Assembly: GCA_965208025.1 (NCBI GenBank)
Contig: OZ242302.1
Span: 3,162,001-3,226,000 of the forward strand
DNA from: Bin80 sp965208025
GTDB taxonomy: Bacteria; Bacteroidota; Rhodothermia; Rhodothermales; Bin80
Reading direction: 5' to 3'
DNA length: 64,000 nt
Part shown: piece after piece, positions 9,872 through 19,641 of the stretch
Position numbering within the stretch: the stretch's first letter is position 1
How the letters are laid out: each line of letters begins with the position of its first letter
Made by a program: the position numbers and the translations under genes
Notes under the pieces: generated by a model
Databases searched by the model: none
What the model was told of the DNA's origin: nothing
The model's input: only the letters and a program-made list of their open reading frames with translations

Positions 9872-12800
9872 TTCCAGCAACTGTTGGTCGGGAAGTTCGC
9901 AAGGCGATTGAGGATTTACTGAAAACCCGCTACAGGATATCTACCCCCTCTTTCGCTGAGGCCGTAGATGAATTTATCAAGAATAAAGAAGCCTTCAAGG
10001 GTGCCTATCTTTCATTTCAACTTCCGTTTGAAAATAGCGAAAATCAGAACGAGCCCTTCCCAAATATCCCTCTTGGGTTTCGACCGTACCGACATCAGGA
10101 ACTTGCATTTGAACGGCTGAGCGCCAGCCCGCCAAAACCCACCATAATTGCAACTGGAACGGGATCAGGAAAGACGGAGTCATTCCTCTTTCCGATCCTA
10201 GATTATTGTCGGCAAAACACATTACAATCGGGGATCAAGGCGATCCTTATCTATCCGATGAATGCGCTAGCGACGGATCAGGCAAAACGGATTGCAAAGC
10301 TCATTCATGCGAACCCGAATCTCAAAGGGCAGATTACTGCTGGTCTCTATATCGGAGGGCTGGATTCTTCACCCACGGGGCAGATGAGTGAATCAAGTAT
10401 CATCACCGATCGGATTCGTCTCCGAAAATCACCTCCAGATTTATTGCTGACCAATTACAAGATGCTGGATTACTTATTGATCCGGCCCCAAGATGTACCA
10501 CTTTGGGCAAGAAATAAAGCAGGCACCCTGCGCTACTTGGTCGTAGATGAACTCCATACCTTTGATGGAGCGCAGGGGACAGATTTAGCTTGCTTAATCA
10601 GACGATTGAAAGCCCGGCTTTCTGCCGAAGATCTATGCCCCATTGGAACGTCTGCAACGTTAGGAAGCAGTTCCAGCACCGCGTTGCGAGAGTACGCGAA
10701 ATCAATCTTTGACGTTGACTTTGATCGTGATGCCATCATCACTGAACAGCGAATTGATCCAATTACACTAGTGATGAACTCGCTAATTAAATGGTCTCAC
10801 GTCCCTGCGAATCCGCCCTCTTCAAGCGATTTTCACTCAATTTCTGCATGTATCCAAGCAAATGATCATGCTTGGTTCGGTTCAGACGTTTCAACCAGTG
10901 AATTGGAATCGGTGGAATGGCGTGCCAAACTTGGTGAACGACTCCAGGAACATTCAGCCTTTCAAAATTTGATCAAGGTTGTTGGTCAAGAGGCAATGTC
11001 ATTTGCGAATGTGGCAGACCAATTCGTACAGTCTACTGATCAGACATCTACTTCGGAAAAAGTCAAACTTCTGGAAAGCCTGCTCACATTGGTCAGCTAT
11101 GCGCGGAGTCCTGAAAACCCCACACGGCCATTTCTTGATGTGCGAATCCAAGTGTGGATGCGCGAACTCAGCCGAATGGTGGTTTCGGTTGATAAGGAAC
11201 CTCAATTGAAATGGGATGCCGATCTGCCAAGAGATACGTTCAGGCATCATCTCCCACTGGCCTCCTGTATCAAGTGTGGATCAGCAGGGTGGATGTCTGT
11301 CCAGCGGTCCGAAGATGATCCGCTGGTCACAGATCTGTTCGCAATCTATTCAACCTACTTCGGTAGGAACGACGATTTTATTCTGAAAGTGATTTATCCA
11401 AATGATGATCAAAATGCTACCGTTGATATTTATAATCTTTGCACGCGCTGCCTTCGGTTTCACGGGACCCGTGTACCAAGGTGTACCAGATGTTCTAGAA
11501 GTGACGCTCTGATCCGAGTCCATATTCCTGACTTGGAGTTCTATGACAAAAAGCCGAAATGCCCCTATTGCGAAGAAAGAAATCAGCCAGGTATTTTTGG
11601 TTCCAGAAGCGCTGCCCTGCTTTCAGCAGCACTGGGACAAACATTTGTATCCAGATACAACAATGATAAAAAAGTATTGACATTCTCTGACTCTGTTCAA
11701 GATGCTGCCCACAGGGCGGGCTACTTTGAAGCTCGTACCTATTCATTCAGTATTCGGACCGCCATCTTGCAGTATCTGAATAATCTGAATGATTCTCAGA
11801 ATATTGAAACGATTGCCACAGAATTGGTACAGTCGCAGCGCAACCGACTCGGAAATGAGGATTTTGTAGGTACGTTTATCGCTCCGAATATGTGTTGGCG
11901 TGACGATTACGATACACTAATCGTCAAGGGATTTCTACCATCAGGTTCAGAATTGGTCAGGCTAGTTGAAAGACGTCTTTGTTGGGAAGTATTTGAAAAT
12001 TTCGGACTTCGTGCACGAAGAGGACGAACCCTTGAAAATACTCTGTCAGCCGCTATATTTCTGGATCCTTCTTTGTTGAGGAAGTGGATTCAGCGAAGCC
12101 AATCAGCTATCGCAGCCGAGTGTGAAGGTCTTCGGAATGTTGAGTCCCATGCCTTGAAGCAATTCTTGACTGGACTGATCTACCGACTTCGCACAAGCGG
12201 TGGGGTTGCTCATCCTGATTTGAAGAGGTATGCCGAAGACCTCGGTAGAAGAGGTCTATATTTCCCAAAGTGGGGAGTACAACATAAAGCGAACAGTCCT
12301 CGTCACGGATTTTTGACGAATAAGTCAACGCAGAATTTTCTTCCTCTTCACGGATCAAAAAAAGATACATGGGTTCAGGCGTGGGCATTCAAGTGCTTAC
12401 TTGAAGATCAACTCCAACCATCTGGATTTGATGTTGCACTCAGAAAGGTGATTGAATTAGCCCCCTCAGAAATTCTGAAGCATTATGCTGCAAATCAATT
12501 TTCAGTCTGGGGGATCCAGCCAAATGCGCTCTATGTGACTACCGATGTATCCCTCTATGCGTGCAGTCAATGCTCTTATGATGTGAGTGTACCTCTAGAT
12601 GATAGAGAGATTTGGGAAGGTATGCCGTGCTTGAAATATGGCTGTCATGGACATTTTGAAAAGAAACCCGATTACAAAGTAGACTACTACCGAGCACTCT
12701 ACGGATCGGGGGATGTATGCCGATTCGTCCCTAAGGAGCATACCGCGCTGCTCACTGGCGAACAACGAGAACTTGTGGAGAAGTCCTTTATGCGGACGGA

Positions 12801-15687
12801 CCAACGACCATGGGACCCAAACATCGTCTCCTGTACCCCTACCCTTGAACTAGGAATTGATATCGGCGACCTGTCCACTGTGTTTCTCTGCAGCATCCCA
12901 CCTGCTCAGGCGAATTACGTCCAGCGTATTGGCCGGGCTGGACGAAAAAATGGGAACTCCTTTGGATTTGCAGTGGCAAATAATAATTCCCACGATCTCT
13001 ATTTCTTTGCCGAACCAGAGACCATGATCAGTGGAGAGGTGCAGGTACCTGGTGTATTCCTGAAAGCCCCCGCAATTCTGCTGCGCCAATTGGCTGCTTT
13101 CAGCATGGATAGATGGGTCGCACATTCTCCAAATGCCACAGTTCCGCGTGAGATAAATAAAATCCTGAATGCATTAAAGAATGATGACCATAGGAGATTT
13201 CCATTCACTTGGCTCAGCTACTGCGAAACGAATGCAGAGGAACTAACGGATCACTTTCTAAGCATGTTTGAAAGGTTGGATCATCAAGATTTCTACCATG
13301 ATGCAAAGGAATTCTTTAGCCCAACTTCTACCTCAGAAAACCAGCTACGAAATATCGTATTGAACAAGCTTGAAGACCAAAACGTGATCCGTAAGGAACT
13401 CAAGCGACATATTCACCGTGTCAAAAACCGAATCAAAGATCTTGAATCGGCACCACATGATGAAAATTTTGAACAAGACCTGAATGACCTACAAGTTCAT
13501 CAGCGAGGATTGTGGTTCATGCTGAGGCGTATTGGAGAAAAGAAGACATACAATTTTCTCTCAGATTCAGGGATCCTACCCAACTATGCTTTCCCCCAAA
13601 GTAGCGCGCAACTTCATTCAACCATCCTCCCGCACAAAGAAAGAGACAATGCAGATATTGTCTCTGAAACCTTTGATCGTCCTGGCTTCCAAGCTATCCG
13701 TGAATTTGCACCCGGTAATTATTTCTATGCAAATGGCAAAAAGGTTCGGGTTACTGGAATCCGATTCAATGATGAGAATATCCTGACTTGGCGATTCTGT
13801 CCTGATTGCTCATGGTTTGAATTCAACTCGGATGAACTGACCGACCGATGTCCGAAATGTCAGTGTGACTCATGGAGTGATGTGGGGCAGGTATTACAGG
13901 TCTCGCGCCTTTCCGAAGTACGATCTACCACCTTTGAACGGGACAGTCGCATTGATGACAGCCGAGATGAACGACAACGGGAATCTTTTGTCATTCATAC
14001 CCATGTTAAATTTGATCCTCAAAATATTTCGCATGCTTATCAGTCTTCACAGGCCAGTGTTCCATTTGGATTTGAATTTATTTCAAGTGCTGAATTTACA
14101 TTTATCAATCATGGTCATCAGTCTCCTGACGCGGTCATGATTCCCATTGCAGGGAAAGAGGACTTGATCGCACAGTTTGATACGTGCCAGCGATGTGGTA
14201 AGGTCAAATTGTCGGATGATCAATCCATTCCTCATGAATTCTACTGCTCCGATAATGGAAAAGAAGAAGAGAAACGAATTCCTCTCTCCCTCTATCATGA
14301 CTTCAAATCCGAGTGCATCCGAATTTTATTGCCCGTTGCCGAACACACCGACCAAAACGTTCAGTCTGAATCCTTCTCTGCTGCACTCTTGATGGCACTC
14401 AAGATGTATTTTCATGGACAGATAGACCATCTTCAAACCATTACTCAGGACGCTCCGATTCCGAACGAGCAAATTCGACGTTCCTTCATATATCTCTATG
14501 ATTCTGTGCCTGGTGGAACTGGCCATTTGAAAGATTTGCTCACCGATCAGACGATGGTTCTTAAAGTTTTGAAACCCGCACTGAAAAAACTGATGGAGTG
14601 CGATTGCAGAAATGATCCCAATAAAGATGGATGTTATCGATGCCTGTTTGCGTACCGAAATTCGTTCACCCGAGGATCTATCTCAAGAGAAGCTGCGATC
14701 GACATTCTGAATCAAATTGTGGACTTGGGAGAGGGTTTAATTGAAATTGACACGATTGAGCATATCCCAATTGATCCCCTAGTGGACAGTACACTTGAAA
14801 GGATATTTCTTCAGTATCTTAACGAGTGGGAAGGAGCGGACCTGAAAGTGAAGTATGAAACTACTACCAAACGGTACACGCTTTCAGTTGGCAATCATGA
14901 ATGGATCATTGACTGCCAAGTACTTTTGGATCATCGTTCAGGCGTTGATATTCATTCCAAGCCAGATTTTTTACTCAGCCCCGTCAACGCCGATCAAGGT
15001 CTCCCAGTTGCAGTATTTATGGACGGCTTTACATATCACAAAGACAGGTTGGCTGATGATACTCAAAAGCGCATGTCAATTCTGGCTTCCGAGCGTTATC
15101 ATGTATGGTCCTTAACATGGGATGACTTGATGAATGAGAATGATCGAAAATTCAGAGACTTCTTTCCTCTGCATTCATCACGCGAGACCCCATTCAATGA
15201 TTTCATTCGTACTCTTGAATCAGAGATCGGAAACCTGAACGTACAAAAAGCCGCACGCCATGCAGGTAGCTTTGGTCTCCTGAAAGTATACCTCACCGAT
15301 CCTGATCCGAAGAAATGGCGGGCACTTGCATACTGCCATGCGATTCTTAATGTACAGCATAGTAGTTCAGTAGAGACTCTGATTCAATATGCACCTCAAT
15401 GGTTCATGGAAGAGTGGTCTTCAAATCCAAATCATAGATTTGGTGCCTTCTGGATTCATGATCATGAGGAGATGCGCAGTGGATGCGTTGCCGTCTGTTT
15501 GAAGAATCATGAATCAATTGATCCTTCTACGCTTCGGGTATTCGTCTACTTTAATGATTGCCCCGAAAACGAAAAATCAATAAGGCACACATGGAATGGC
15601 TTCTTACGTGCTATGAACCTATTCCAATTTCTCCATCCTAAAACTGGCTTTTTCTGCCAATCTGATCTCGGTGCCCCCGAGTATTAA
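9868..15687 (+). CDS. SF2 helicase with zinc-ribbon, DUF1998 and Vsr/PD-(D/E)XK-like nuclease domain
   Basis: This is a very large (1939 aa) helicase. Walker A GTGSGKTES is near residue 97, DELH near 227, GTSATLG near 260, and motif VI RIGRAGRKNG near 1020. CxxC pairs near 457 (CIKCG) and 520-545 (CTRCL, CTRC) suggest zinc ribbons, with another pair near 895. The DUF1998 segment (YDSVPGGTGHLKDLL near 1545) ends in a Cys cluster (CDC then DGCYRCLFAYRNS) near 1577-1600, as in MrfA/YprA and DISARM proteins. Residues about 1636-1750 look like a Vsr/DUF559-type nuclease fold: STLERIF, then IIDCQV and KPDFLL, then VFMDGFTYHKD. The ATGA overlap with the methyltransferase indicates translational coupling. 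In classic DISARM, DrmA and DrmB are separate genes, so this may be a fused equivalent with an added nuclease. The last 190 residues are unrecognised. Confidence 0.83.
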   Translation: MIPATVGREVRKAIEDLLKTRYRISTPSFAEAVDEFIKNKEAFKGAYLSFQLPFENSENQNEPFPNIPLGFRPYRHQELAFERLSASPPKPTIIATGTGSGKTESFLFPILDYCRQNTLQSGIKAILIYPMNALATDQAKRIAKLIHANPNLKGQITAGLYIGGLDSSPTGQMSESSIITDRIRLRKSPPDLLLTNYKMLDYLLIRPQDVPLWARNKAGTLRYLVVDELHTFDGAQGTDLACLIRRLKARLSAEDLCPIGTSATLGSSSSTALREYAKSIFDVDFDRDAIITEQRIDPITLVMNSLIKWSHVPANPPSSSDFHSISACIQANDHAWFGSDVSTSELESVEWRAKLGERLQEHSAFQNLIKVVGQEAMSFANVADQFVQSTDQTSTSEKVKLLESLLTLVSYARSPENPTRPFLDVRIQVWMRELSRMVVSVDKEPQLKWDADLPRDTFRHHLPLASCIKCGSAGWMSVQRSEDDPLVTDLFAIYSTYFGRNDDFILKVIYPNDDQNATVDIYNLCTRCLRFHGTRVPRCTRCSRSDALIRVHIPDLEFYDKKPKCPYCEERNQPGIFGSRSAALLSAALGQTFVSRYNNDKKVLTFSDSVQDAAHRAGYFEARTYSFSIRTAILQYLNNLNDSQNIETIATELVQSQRNRLGNEDFVGTFIAPNMCWRDDYDTLIVKGFLPSGSELVRLVERRLCWEVFENFGLRARRGRTLENTLSAAIFLDPSLLRKWIQRSQSAIAAECEGLRNVESHALKQFLTGLIYRLRTSGGVAHPDLKRYAEDLGRRGLYFPKWGVQHKANSPRHGFLTNKSTQNFLPLHGSKKDTWVQAWAFKCLLEDQLQPSGFDVALRKVIELAPSEILKHYAANQFSVWGIQPNALYVTTDVSLYACSQCSYDVSVPLDDREIWEGMPCLKYGCHGHFEKKPDYKVDYYRALYGSGDVCRFVPKEHTALLTGEQRELVEKSFMRTDQRPWDPNIVSCTPTLELGIDIGDLSTVFLCSIPPAQANYVQRIGRAGRKNGNSFGFAVANNNSHDLYFFAEPETMISGEVQVPGVFLKAPAILLRQLAAFSMDRWVAHSPNATVPREINKILNALKNDDHRRFPFTWLSYCETNAEELTDHFLSMFERLDHQDFYHDAKEFFSPTSTSENQLRNIVLNKLEDQNVIRKELKRHIHRVKNRIKDLESAPHDENFEQDLNDLQVHQRGLWFMLRRIGEKKTYNFLSDSGILPNYAFPQSSAQLHSTILPHKERDNADIVSETFDRPGFQAIREFAPGNYFYANGKKVRVTGIRFNDENILTWRFCPDCSWFEFNSDELTDRCPKCQCDSWSDVGQVLQVSRLSEVRSTTFERDSRIDDSRDERQRESFVIHTHVKFDPQNISHAYQSSQASVPFGFEFISSAEFTFINHGHQSPDAVMIPIAGKEDLIAQFDTCQRCGKVKLSDDQSIPHEFYCSDNGKEEEKRIPLSLYHDFKSECIRILLPVAEHTDQNVQSESFSAALLMALKMYFHGQIDHLQTITQDAPIPNEQIRRSFIYLYDSVPGGTGHLKDLLTDQTMVLKVLKPALKKLMECDCRNDPNKDGCYRCLFAYRNSFTRGSISREAAIDILNQIVDLGEGLIEIDTIEHIPIDPLVDSTLERIFLQYLNEWEGADLKVKYETTTKRYTLSVGNHEWIIDCQVLLDHRSGVDIHSKPDFLLSPVNADQGLPVAVFMDGFTYHKDRLADDTQKRMSILASERYHVWSLTWDDLMNENDRKFRDFFPLHSSRETPFNDFIRTLESEIGNLNVQKAARHAGSFGLLKVYLTDPDPKKWRALAYCHAILNVQHSSSVETLIQYAPQWFMEEWSSNPNHRFGAFWIHDHEEMRSGCVAVCLKNHESIDPSTLRVFVYFNDCPENEKSIRHTWNGFLRAMNLFQFLHPKTGFFCQSDLGAPEY

Positions 15688-16092
15688 TGAATAATTATTC
15701 GCTGATTCGGCGAGCAATTTGTCTGGATTTTACTTGATTCACTCGCTGCGAGAGTTCAAATTTTCTGTCACTAACCGTTCAACGGATAGAATAATTGTTC
15801 AAACAATTTGTCGCTTAAGGCGATGAGTCTATCTCGGTCAATTAAGATCAAGCCTGTTCGCTCATTCAACTGGACGTTTGTTTGATGCCAAGCGGGAAAC
15901 TTGCCCCCGCTCGAGCAAGTTATTGGCTCAGACAACCCGTCGTGGAGAACGAGAGAGGATGCTTTCTTGTAAGGAAGAACTTACCATCACAACTTGAAGC
16001 GGTATTCAAGAATATATCTCCCTCATGTGTACAAGTATACGGGTATGAGTGAAAGCCATCATGTCTACTTATAACCAGTAATCTTTCAGTGG
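15688..16092. other. Intergenic region after the defence-like island
   Basis: There is no convincing gene in these 405 bases. A small palindrome at 15793-15808 (AATTGTT, CA, AACAATT) and a short TCGC-TTAAG-GCGA hairpin near 15810 are visible. Neither has a T-run that would make it a clear terminator. The promoter of the next gene should lie in the right part. Confidence 0.5.
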
Positions 16093-17253
16093 ATGCCTCT
16101 TCTTGATTTACGTCATCAGTCAACTCTCCGCACAGGGGAAGAATTGATTAAGCATCTTAATTCGTTTGAGTTGAAGCCAAAATTTTCGGCAGGGATCTGG
16201 TTCTTTTCGCCAGCTAATTCACGATTTCATGCGAAATATAAACCGGATGAATCCATTGAAGCTCGTCTGGAAATCGCCGCATCTCTGAAAGATTATGGAC
16301 TTGAAGCACTAGAAGCTCATTATCCCTATGAGATTGATGAGGACAATCTGGGGATGTGGAAAGATTTTATTCGGGATACAGGGATTCGGTTATTAACCGT
16401 GATTCCACTTCTGTTTTATGATGCAGAGTTTGAGTTTGGCTCTCTCTCCAATCCTAAGGATGATATACGCCAATTCGCAATTGACCGGATGATTCATTCC
16501 CTCCGCTTGGGTCAGGAATTGGGATGTGATTTTTCTGTTGTGTGGCCAGGGATCGATGGTTTTGAAAATCCGTTTGGCATCAATATGGCGCATATGCGAC
16601 AACGGTTTGCAGAGGGGATTGCTACGGCACTGGATGCCGTCCCTGGATCCAGAATTGCCTTTGAACCAAAGCCTTATGAGCCGAGGGGACGAATTCTGTA
16701 TAGTTTGACACCCGAGGGGGTTCTACTTGGTAAACAAGTTGAGGGGATGCTGAGGCACGATGAAAATCGGAGCCTGATTGATAAGGGTCATAAATTGGTT
16801 TGTATGAACCCCGAGATTGGTCATCTCCTCATGGGGTATGAGGATCTTGCCTATGCTCTAAGTTGGCCACTCTCTGAGGGACGGCTCGCCCACACTCACT
16901 GGAATAGTCAGCCGTTAGGGAATTATGATCAAGATCTAAATGTAGGACTGATCTCACCAGAGCAAATGGAGGCGGGGCTCTATGTCCTTAAAATGCACGG
17001 ATATTGCGGGTGGTATGGTCTGGATATTAATCCCGAGCGTATGCCTGTGGATGTAGCCTTAAAAATTTCGATGGATGCATTACGCGCCGCCTGTGATCGT
17101 GTCAACAGTCTAGATCACGAACTAATTGTTGAGGCGGCAGAGTCTCCCGATCAATTTAGGGGAGTCATAGAGGCATATATGATTCGCGCTCGCGCTCCAG
17201 AAGCTACGGTTCTCCCTCCAATCCATGAGACAGTGTCCACTTTTCGCGGTTAA
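16093..17253 (+). CDS. Xylose-isomerase-family TIM-barrel protein
   Basis: This 386-residue protein matches the short (class I, actinobacterial-type) xylose isomerase pattern throughout and is close to the usual 385-395 aa. Visible family signatures are a histidine in LEALEAHYPYEIDED near residue 78, the metal/substrate motif FEPKPYEPRG near 191 (catalytic Glu and Lys), MNPEIGHLLMGYEDLAYAL near 240, and HWNSQPLGNYDQDLNVG near 275, whose DQD aspartates bind the second metal. It probably interconverts an aldose and a ketose in the cytoplasm. No pentose-utilisation gene is adjacent, so the actual sugar is uncertain. The 3' end overlaps the convergent apaG gene by 4 bases. Confidence 0.8.
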   Translation: MPLLDLRHQSTLRTGEELIKHLNSFELKPKFSAGIWFFSPANSRFHAKYKPDESIEARLEIAASLKDYGLEALEAHYPYEIDEDNLGMWKDFIRDTGIRLLTVIPLLFYDAEFEFGSLSNPKDDIRQFAIDRMIHSLRLGQELGCDFSVVWPGIDGFENPFGINMAHMRQRFAEGIATALDAVPGSRIAFEPKPYEPRGRILYSLTPEGVLLGKQVEGMLRHDENRSLIDKGHKLVCMNPEIGHLLMGYEDLAYALSWPLSEGRLAHTHWNSQPLGNYDQDLNVGLISPEQMEAGLYVLKMHGYCGWYGLDINPERMPVDVALKISMDALRAACDRVNSLDHELIVEAAESPDQFRGVIEAYMIRARAPEATVLPPIHETVSTFRG

Positions 17254-17633
17254 TTCGCCATTGCGCGCAGGTCGAATCTTGGTATAAATGCACGGAACTG
17301 ATCCCCATGGATATCCTCCATCGTGTAGTATCCTTCCATAGCCCCCTCAGGGGTCGCGAGGATACAGAAGCTGTTGTAATGATGACTTTTTCCTGGATGA
17401 ATCAGGGGCTGTTTGCCAACTACCCCCTCTCCATCCACTTCGGAATACTCACCATTTTCCTCTTCAATCATCCAGAACCTTCGGCGTAGGCGGACTGGTT
17501 TCTGGCCTTTGTTCCTAATGGAGATGAAGTAGGCAAATACAAATCGATGTTCAAGATAACTTGACTCGCCGTCAAGGTACACAGGAGTAACCGTAACAGC
17601 TATATTCTTGGTAAGGGCAGAATATCGTATCAT
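17250..17633 (-). CDS. apaG: ApaG domain protein
   Basis: This 127-residue protein has the ApaG/F-box-associated beta-sandwich pattern over its whole length: EHRFVFAYFISIRNKG, the LRRRFWMIEEENGEYSEVDGEGVVGKQP core, and a C-terminal ATPEGAMEGYYTMED. The GEGVVGKQP loop is the family hallmark. In proteobacteria ApaG is linked to Co/Mg homeostasis and dinucleoside tetraphosphate metabolism, but its molecular role is poorly known. The gene converges on the isomerase-like gene and is divergent from korA, with about 110 bases between the two starts. Confidence 0.9.
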   Translation of the reverse strand: MIRYSALTKNIAVTVTPVYLDGESSYLEHRFVFAYFISIRNKGQKPVRLRRRFWMIEEENGEYSEVDGEGVVGKQPLIHPGKSHHYNSFCILATPEGAMEGYYTMEDIHGDQFRAFIPRFDLRAMAN

Positions 17634-17745
17634 TATGGGATAATTACCATTGAATGCTTCGCTTGTTTACTAAGGGGGGCAACCCACTGAATAACCATCA
17701 GTTGAATTTAGCGAATTGTTGGAATCTCTGGATCAGGTTTCCTCT

Positions 17746-19641
17746 ATGGACCAAGAAATAACTTCTACGATTACGGACATCAAGCCGGTAGAGTCTATCA
17801 CTGAGGCTACAGTACTTTTTGCGGGCGATTCGGGAGATGGGATGCAGTTGACAGGCTCCCAATTTACGCTAGCAACCGCATTCGCGCAAAATGATCTTTC
17901 AACCCTACCAGATTTTCCAGCCGAGATTCGGGCCCCAGCGGGTACGACGTACGGTGTGAGTGGTTATCAATTGCACTTTGGTTCGGTCAACGTTCGGACG
18001 CCAGGTGATGAGGTAGACTTACTCGTGGCAATGAACCCGGCCGCATTGAAGGTTAACCTGTCCAGAGTCCGTCGAGGGGGTGCAATTTTGATCAATGAAA
18101 ATGCATTCAAGCCCCAGAATCTAAAACTTGCAGGTTACGGGGAAACGAATCCGCTTACGGACGAAGAATTGCTGCGTGATTATCAGGTCTTTACCGTTGA
18201 GGTTTCGCGGATGACGGAAGAGGCGTTGAAAGACTTTGGGCTTGATAAAAAAGTTATTGATCGTTGTAAGAATATGTTTGCCTTGGGGCTGACACTGTGG
18301 CTTTATTCCCGTCCGCTTGAACCTGCACTGGACTGGTTAGCCCATAAATTTGCCAGTCGTCCTGAGATTCTTAAAGCCAACACGCATGTGCTAAAGAAAG
18401 GGTTCCACTATGGTGAAACCACAGAAGACTTTATCGTACAGTATAAGGTCGCTCCAGCGCAGCTCGCGCCTGGAATTTATCGGGCCATTCGCGGTGTTGA
18501 ATCCTTGGCTCTGGGACTCGTCGCAGCTAGTCATCAAAGTAAGTTAGACCTTTTCTACAGCAGTTACCCCATTACCCCTGCTTCGGATTTGCTTCATTCC
18601 TTGAGTAGGCACAAGAATTTTGGTGTCAAAACGTTTCAGGCCGAAGATGAGATCGCTGCAATTGGTGCAACGATTGGAGCCAGCTTTGGAGGGAATCTTG
18701 GCGTATGCGCAACCAGTGGCCCAGGGCTTACGCTTAAAGCAGAGGGGATCGGCTTGGCTGTAATGATGGAACTGCCCATGGTGATCATCAATGTGCAACG
18801 GGGCGGTCCGTCTACAGGACTTCCTACCAAGACCGAGCAGAGTGATCTTCTGCAGGCGATGTATGGTCGTAATGGGGAAGCCCCCCTACCAATTATTGCT
18901 GCATCCACCCCAGGTGATTGTTTTCATGCTGCATATGATGCCTGCCGAGTCGCGGTACGCCATATGACTCCTGTCATACTGCTGGCCGACGGGTATGTGG
19001 CGAATGGCTCAGAGCCCTGGCGGATTCCATCCTCCGACGATCTTGACGACTTTCCAATCTCTTTTGCTACGAAGCCCAATGACAAGATTGACGGAAAAGA
19101 TACGTTTCTTCCCTATGTGCGTCAAGACGATACATTGGCACGCCCCTGGGCCAAACCCGGTACACCAGGGTTAGAACATCGTTTGGGAGGACTTGAAAAA
19201 GAGCATGAAACTGGATCGGTTTCCTATGATCCAGAGAATCATCAGTTCATGACAAACCTTCGTGCGGAAAAAGTGCTGAAAGTTGCTGACTTTATTGATC
19301 CAACCGAAGTTTATGGGGAGTCTGAAGGAAACCTGCTCATTATCGGTTGGGGGTCCACAAGTGGGGCGATCAAGACGGCAGTTGATCGATTACGTACCCT
19401 TGGGCTGAAGGTGAGTGCAGTACAACTGCGTTATATTAATCCTCTGCCGAGCGATTTAGGGAAGATTCTATCCAGCTTTGATCATCACTTAGTCCCTGAG
19501 TTGAATCGGGGGCAGCTAGTTCATATTTTGAGGGATCATTTTTTACTGCCTATCGGGTCGCTTAACAAGATCCAGGGGCAGCCGTTTAAGGCGAGTGAGA
19601 TTGTTGATGCAGCCATTCGCCTCTGCAGTCATTCCAGCTAA
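17746..19641 (+). CDS. korA: 2-oxoacid:ferredoxin oxidoreductase, fused gamma/alpha subunit
   Basis: This gene encodes the alpha chain of a KorAB-type enzyme that oxidatively decarboxylates a 2-oxoacid, probably 2-oxoglutarate, to the acyl-CoA and passes electrons to ferredoxin. The N-terminal gamma domain shows VLFAGDSGDGMQLTGSQF and later PAEIRAPAGTTYGVSGYQ. The alpha domain begins near residue 250 and has SSYPITPASDLLHSL, then EDEIAAIGATIGASFGG and TSGPGLTLKAEGIGLAVM. The C-terminal transketolase-like domain follows (LLIIGWGSTSGAIKTAV). The frame stays open upstream to a TTG at 17716, but the ATG at 17746 fits the family better and gives 631 aa. It overlaps korB by one base (TAATG), so the two are one transcription unit. 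Confidence 0.92.
   Translation: MDQEITSTITDIKPVESITEATVLFAGDSGDGMQLTGSQFTLATAFAQNDLSTLPDFPAEIRAPAGTTYGVSGYQLHFGSVNVRTPGDEVDLLVAMNPAALKVNLSRVRRGGAILINENAFKPQNLKLAGYGETNPLTDEELLRDYQVFTVEVSRMTEEALKDFGLDKKVIDRCKNMFALGLTLWLYSRPLEPALDWLAHKFASRPEILKANTHVLKKGFHYGETTEDFIVQYKVAPAQLAPGIYRAIRGVESLALGLVAASHQSKLDLFYSSYPITPASDLLHSLSRHKNFGVKTFQAEDEIAAIGATIGASFGGNLGVCATSGPGLTLKAEGIGLAVMMELPMVIINVQRGGPSTGLPTKTEQSDLLQAMYGRNGEAPLPIIAASTPGDCFHAAYDACRVAVRHMTPVILLADGYVANGSEPWRIPSSDDLDDFPISFATKPNDKIDGKDTFLPYVRQDDTLARPWAKPGTPGLEHRLGGLEKEHETGSVSYDPENHQFMTNLRAEKVLKVADFIDPTEVYGESEGNLLIIGWGSTSGAIKTAVDRLRTLGLKVSAVQLRYINPLPSDLGKILSSFDHHLVPELNRGQLVHILRDHFLLPIGSLNKIQGQPFKASEIVDAAIRLCSHSS

Noticed and set aside
2254..15687. 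Calling the island a complete class 1 DISARM system
   Set aside because: No PLD-type DrmC gene is present and the DrmA/DrmB functions are not separate, so only DISARM-like is justified.
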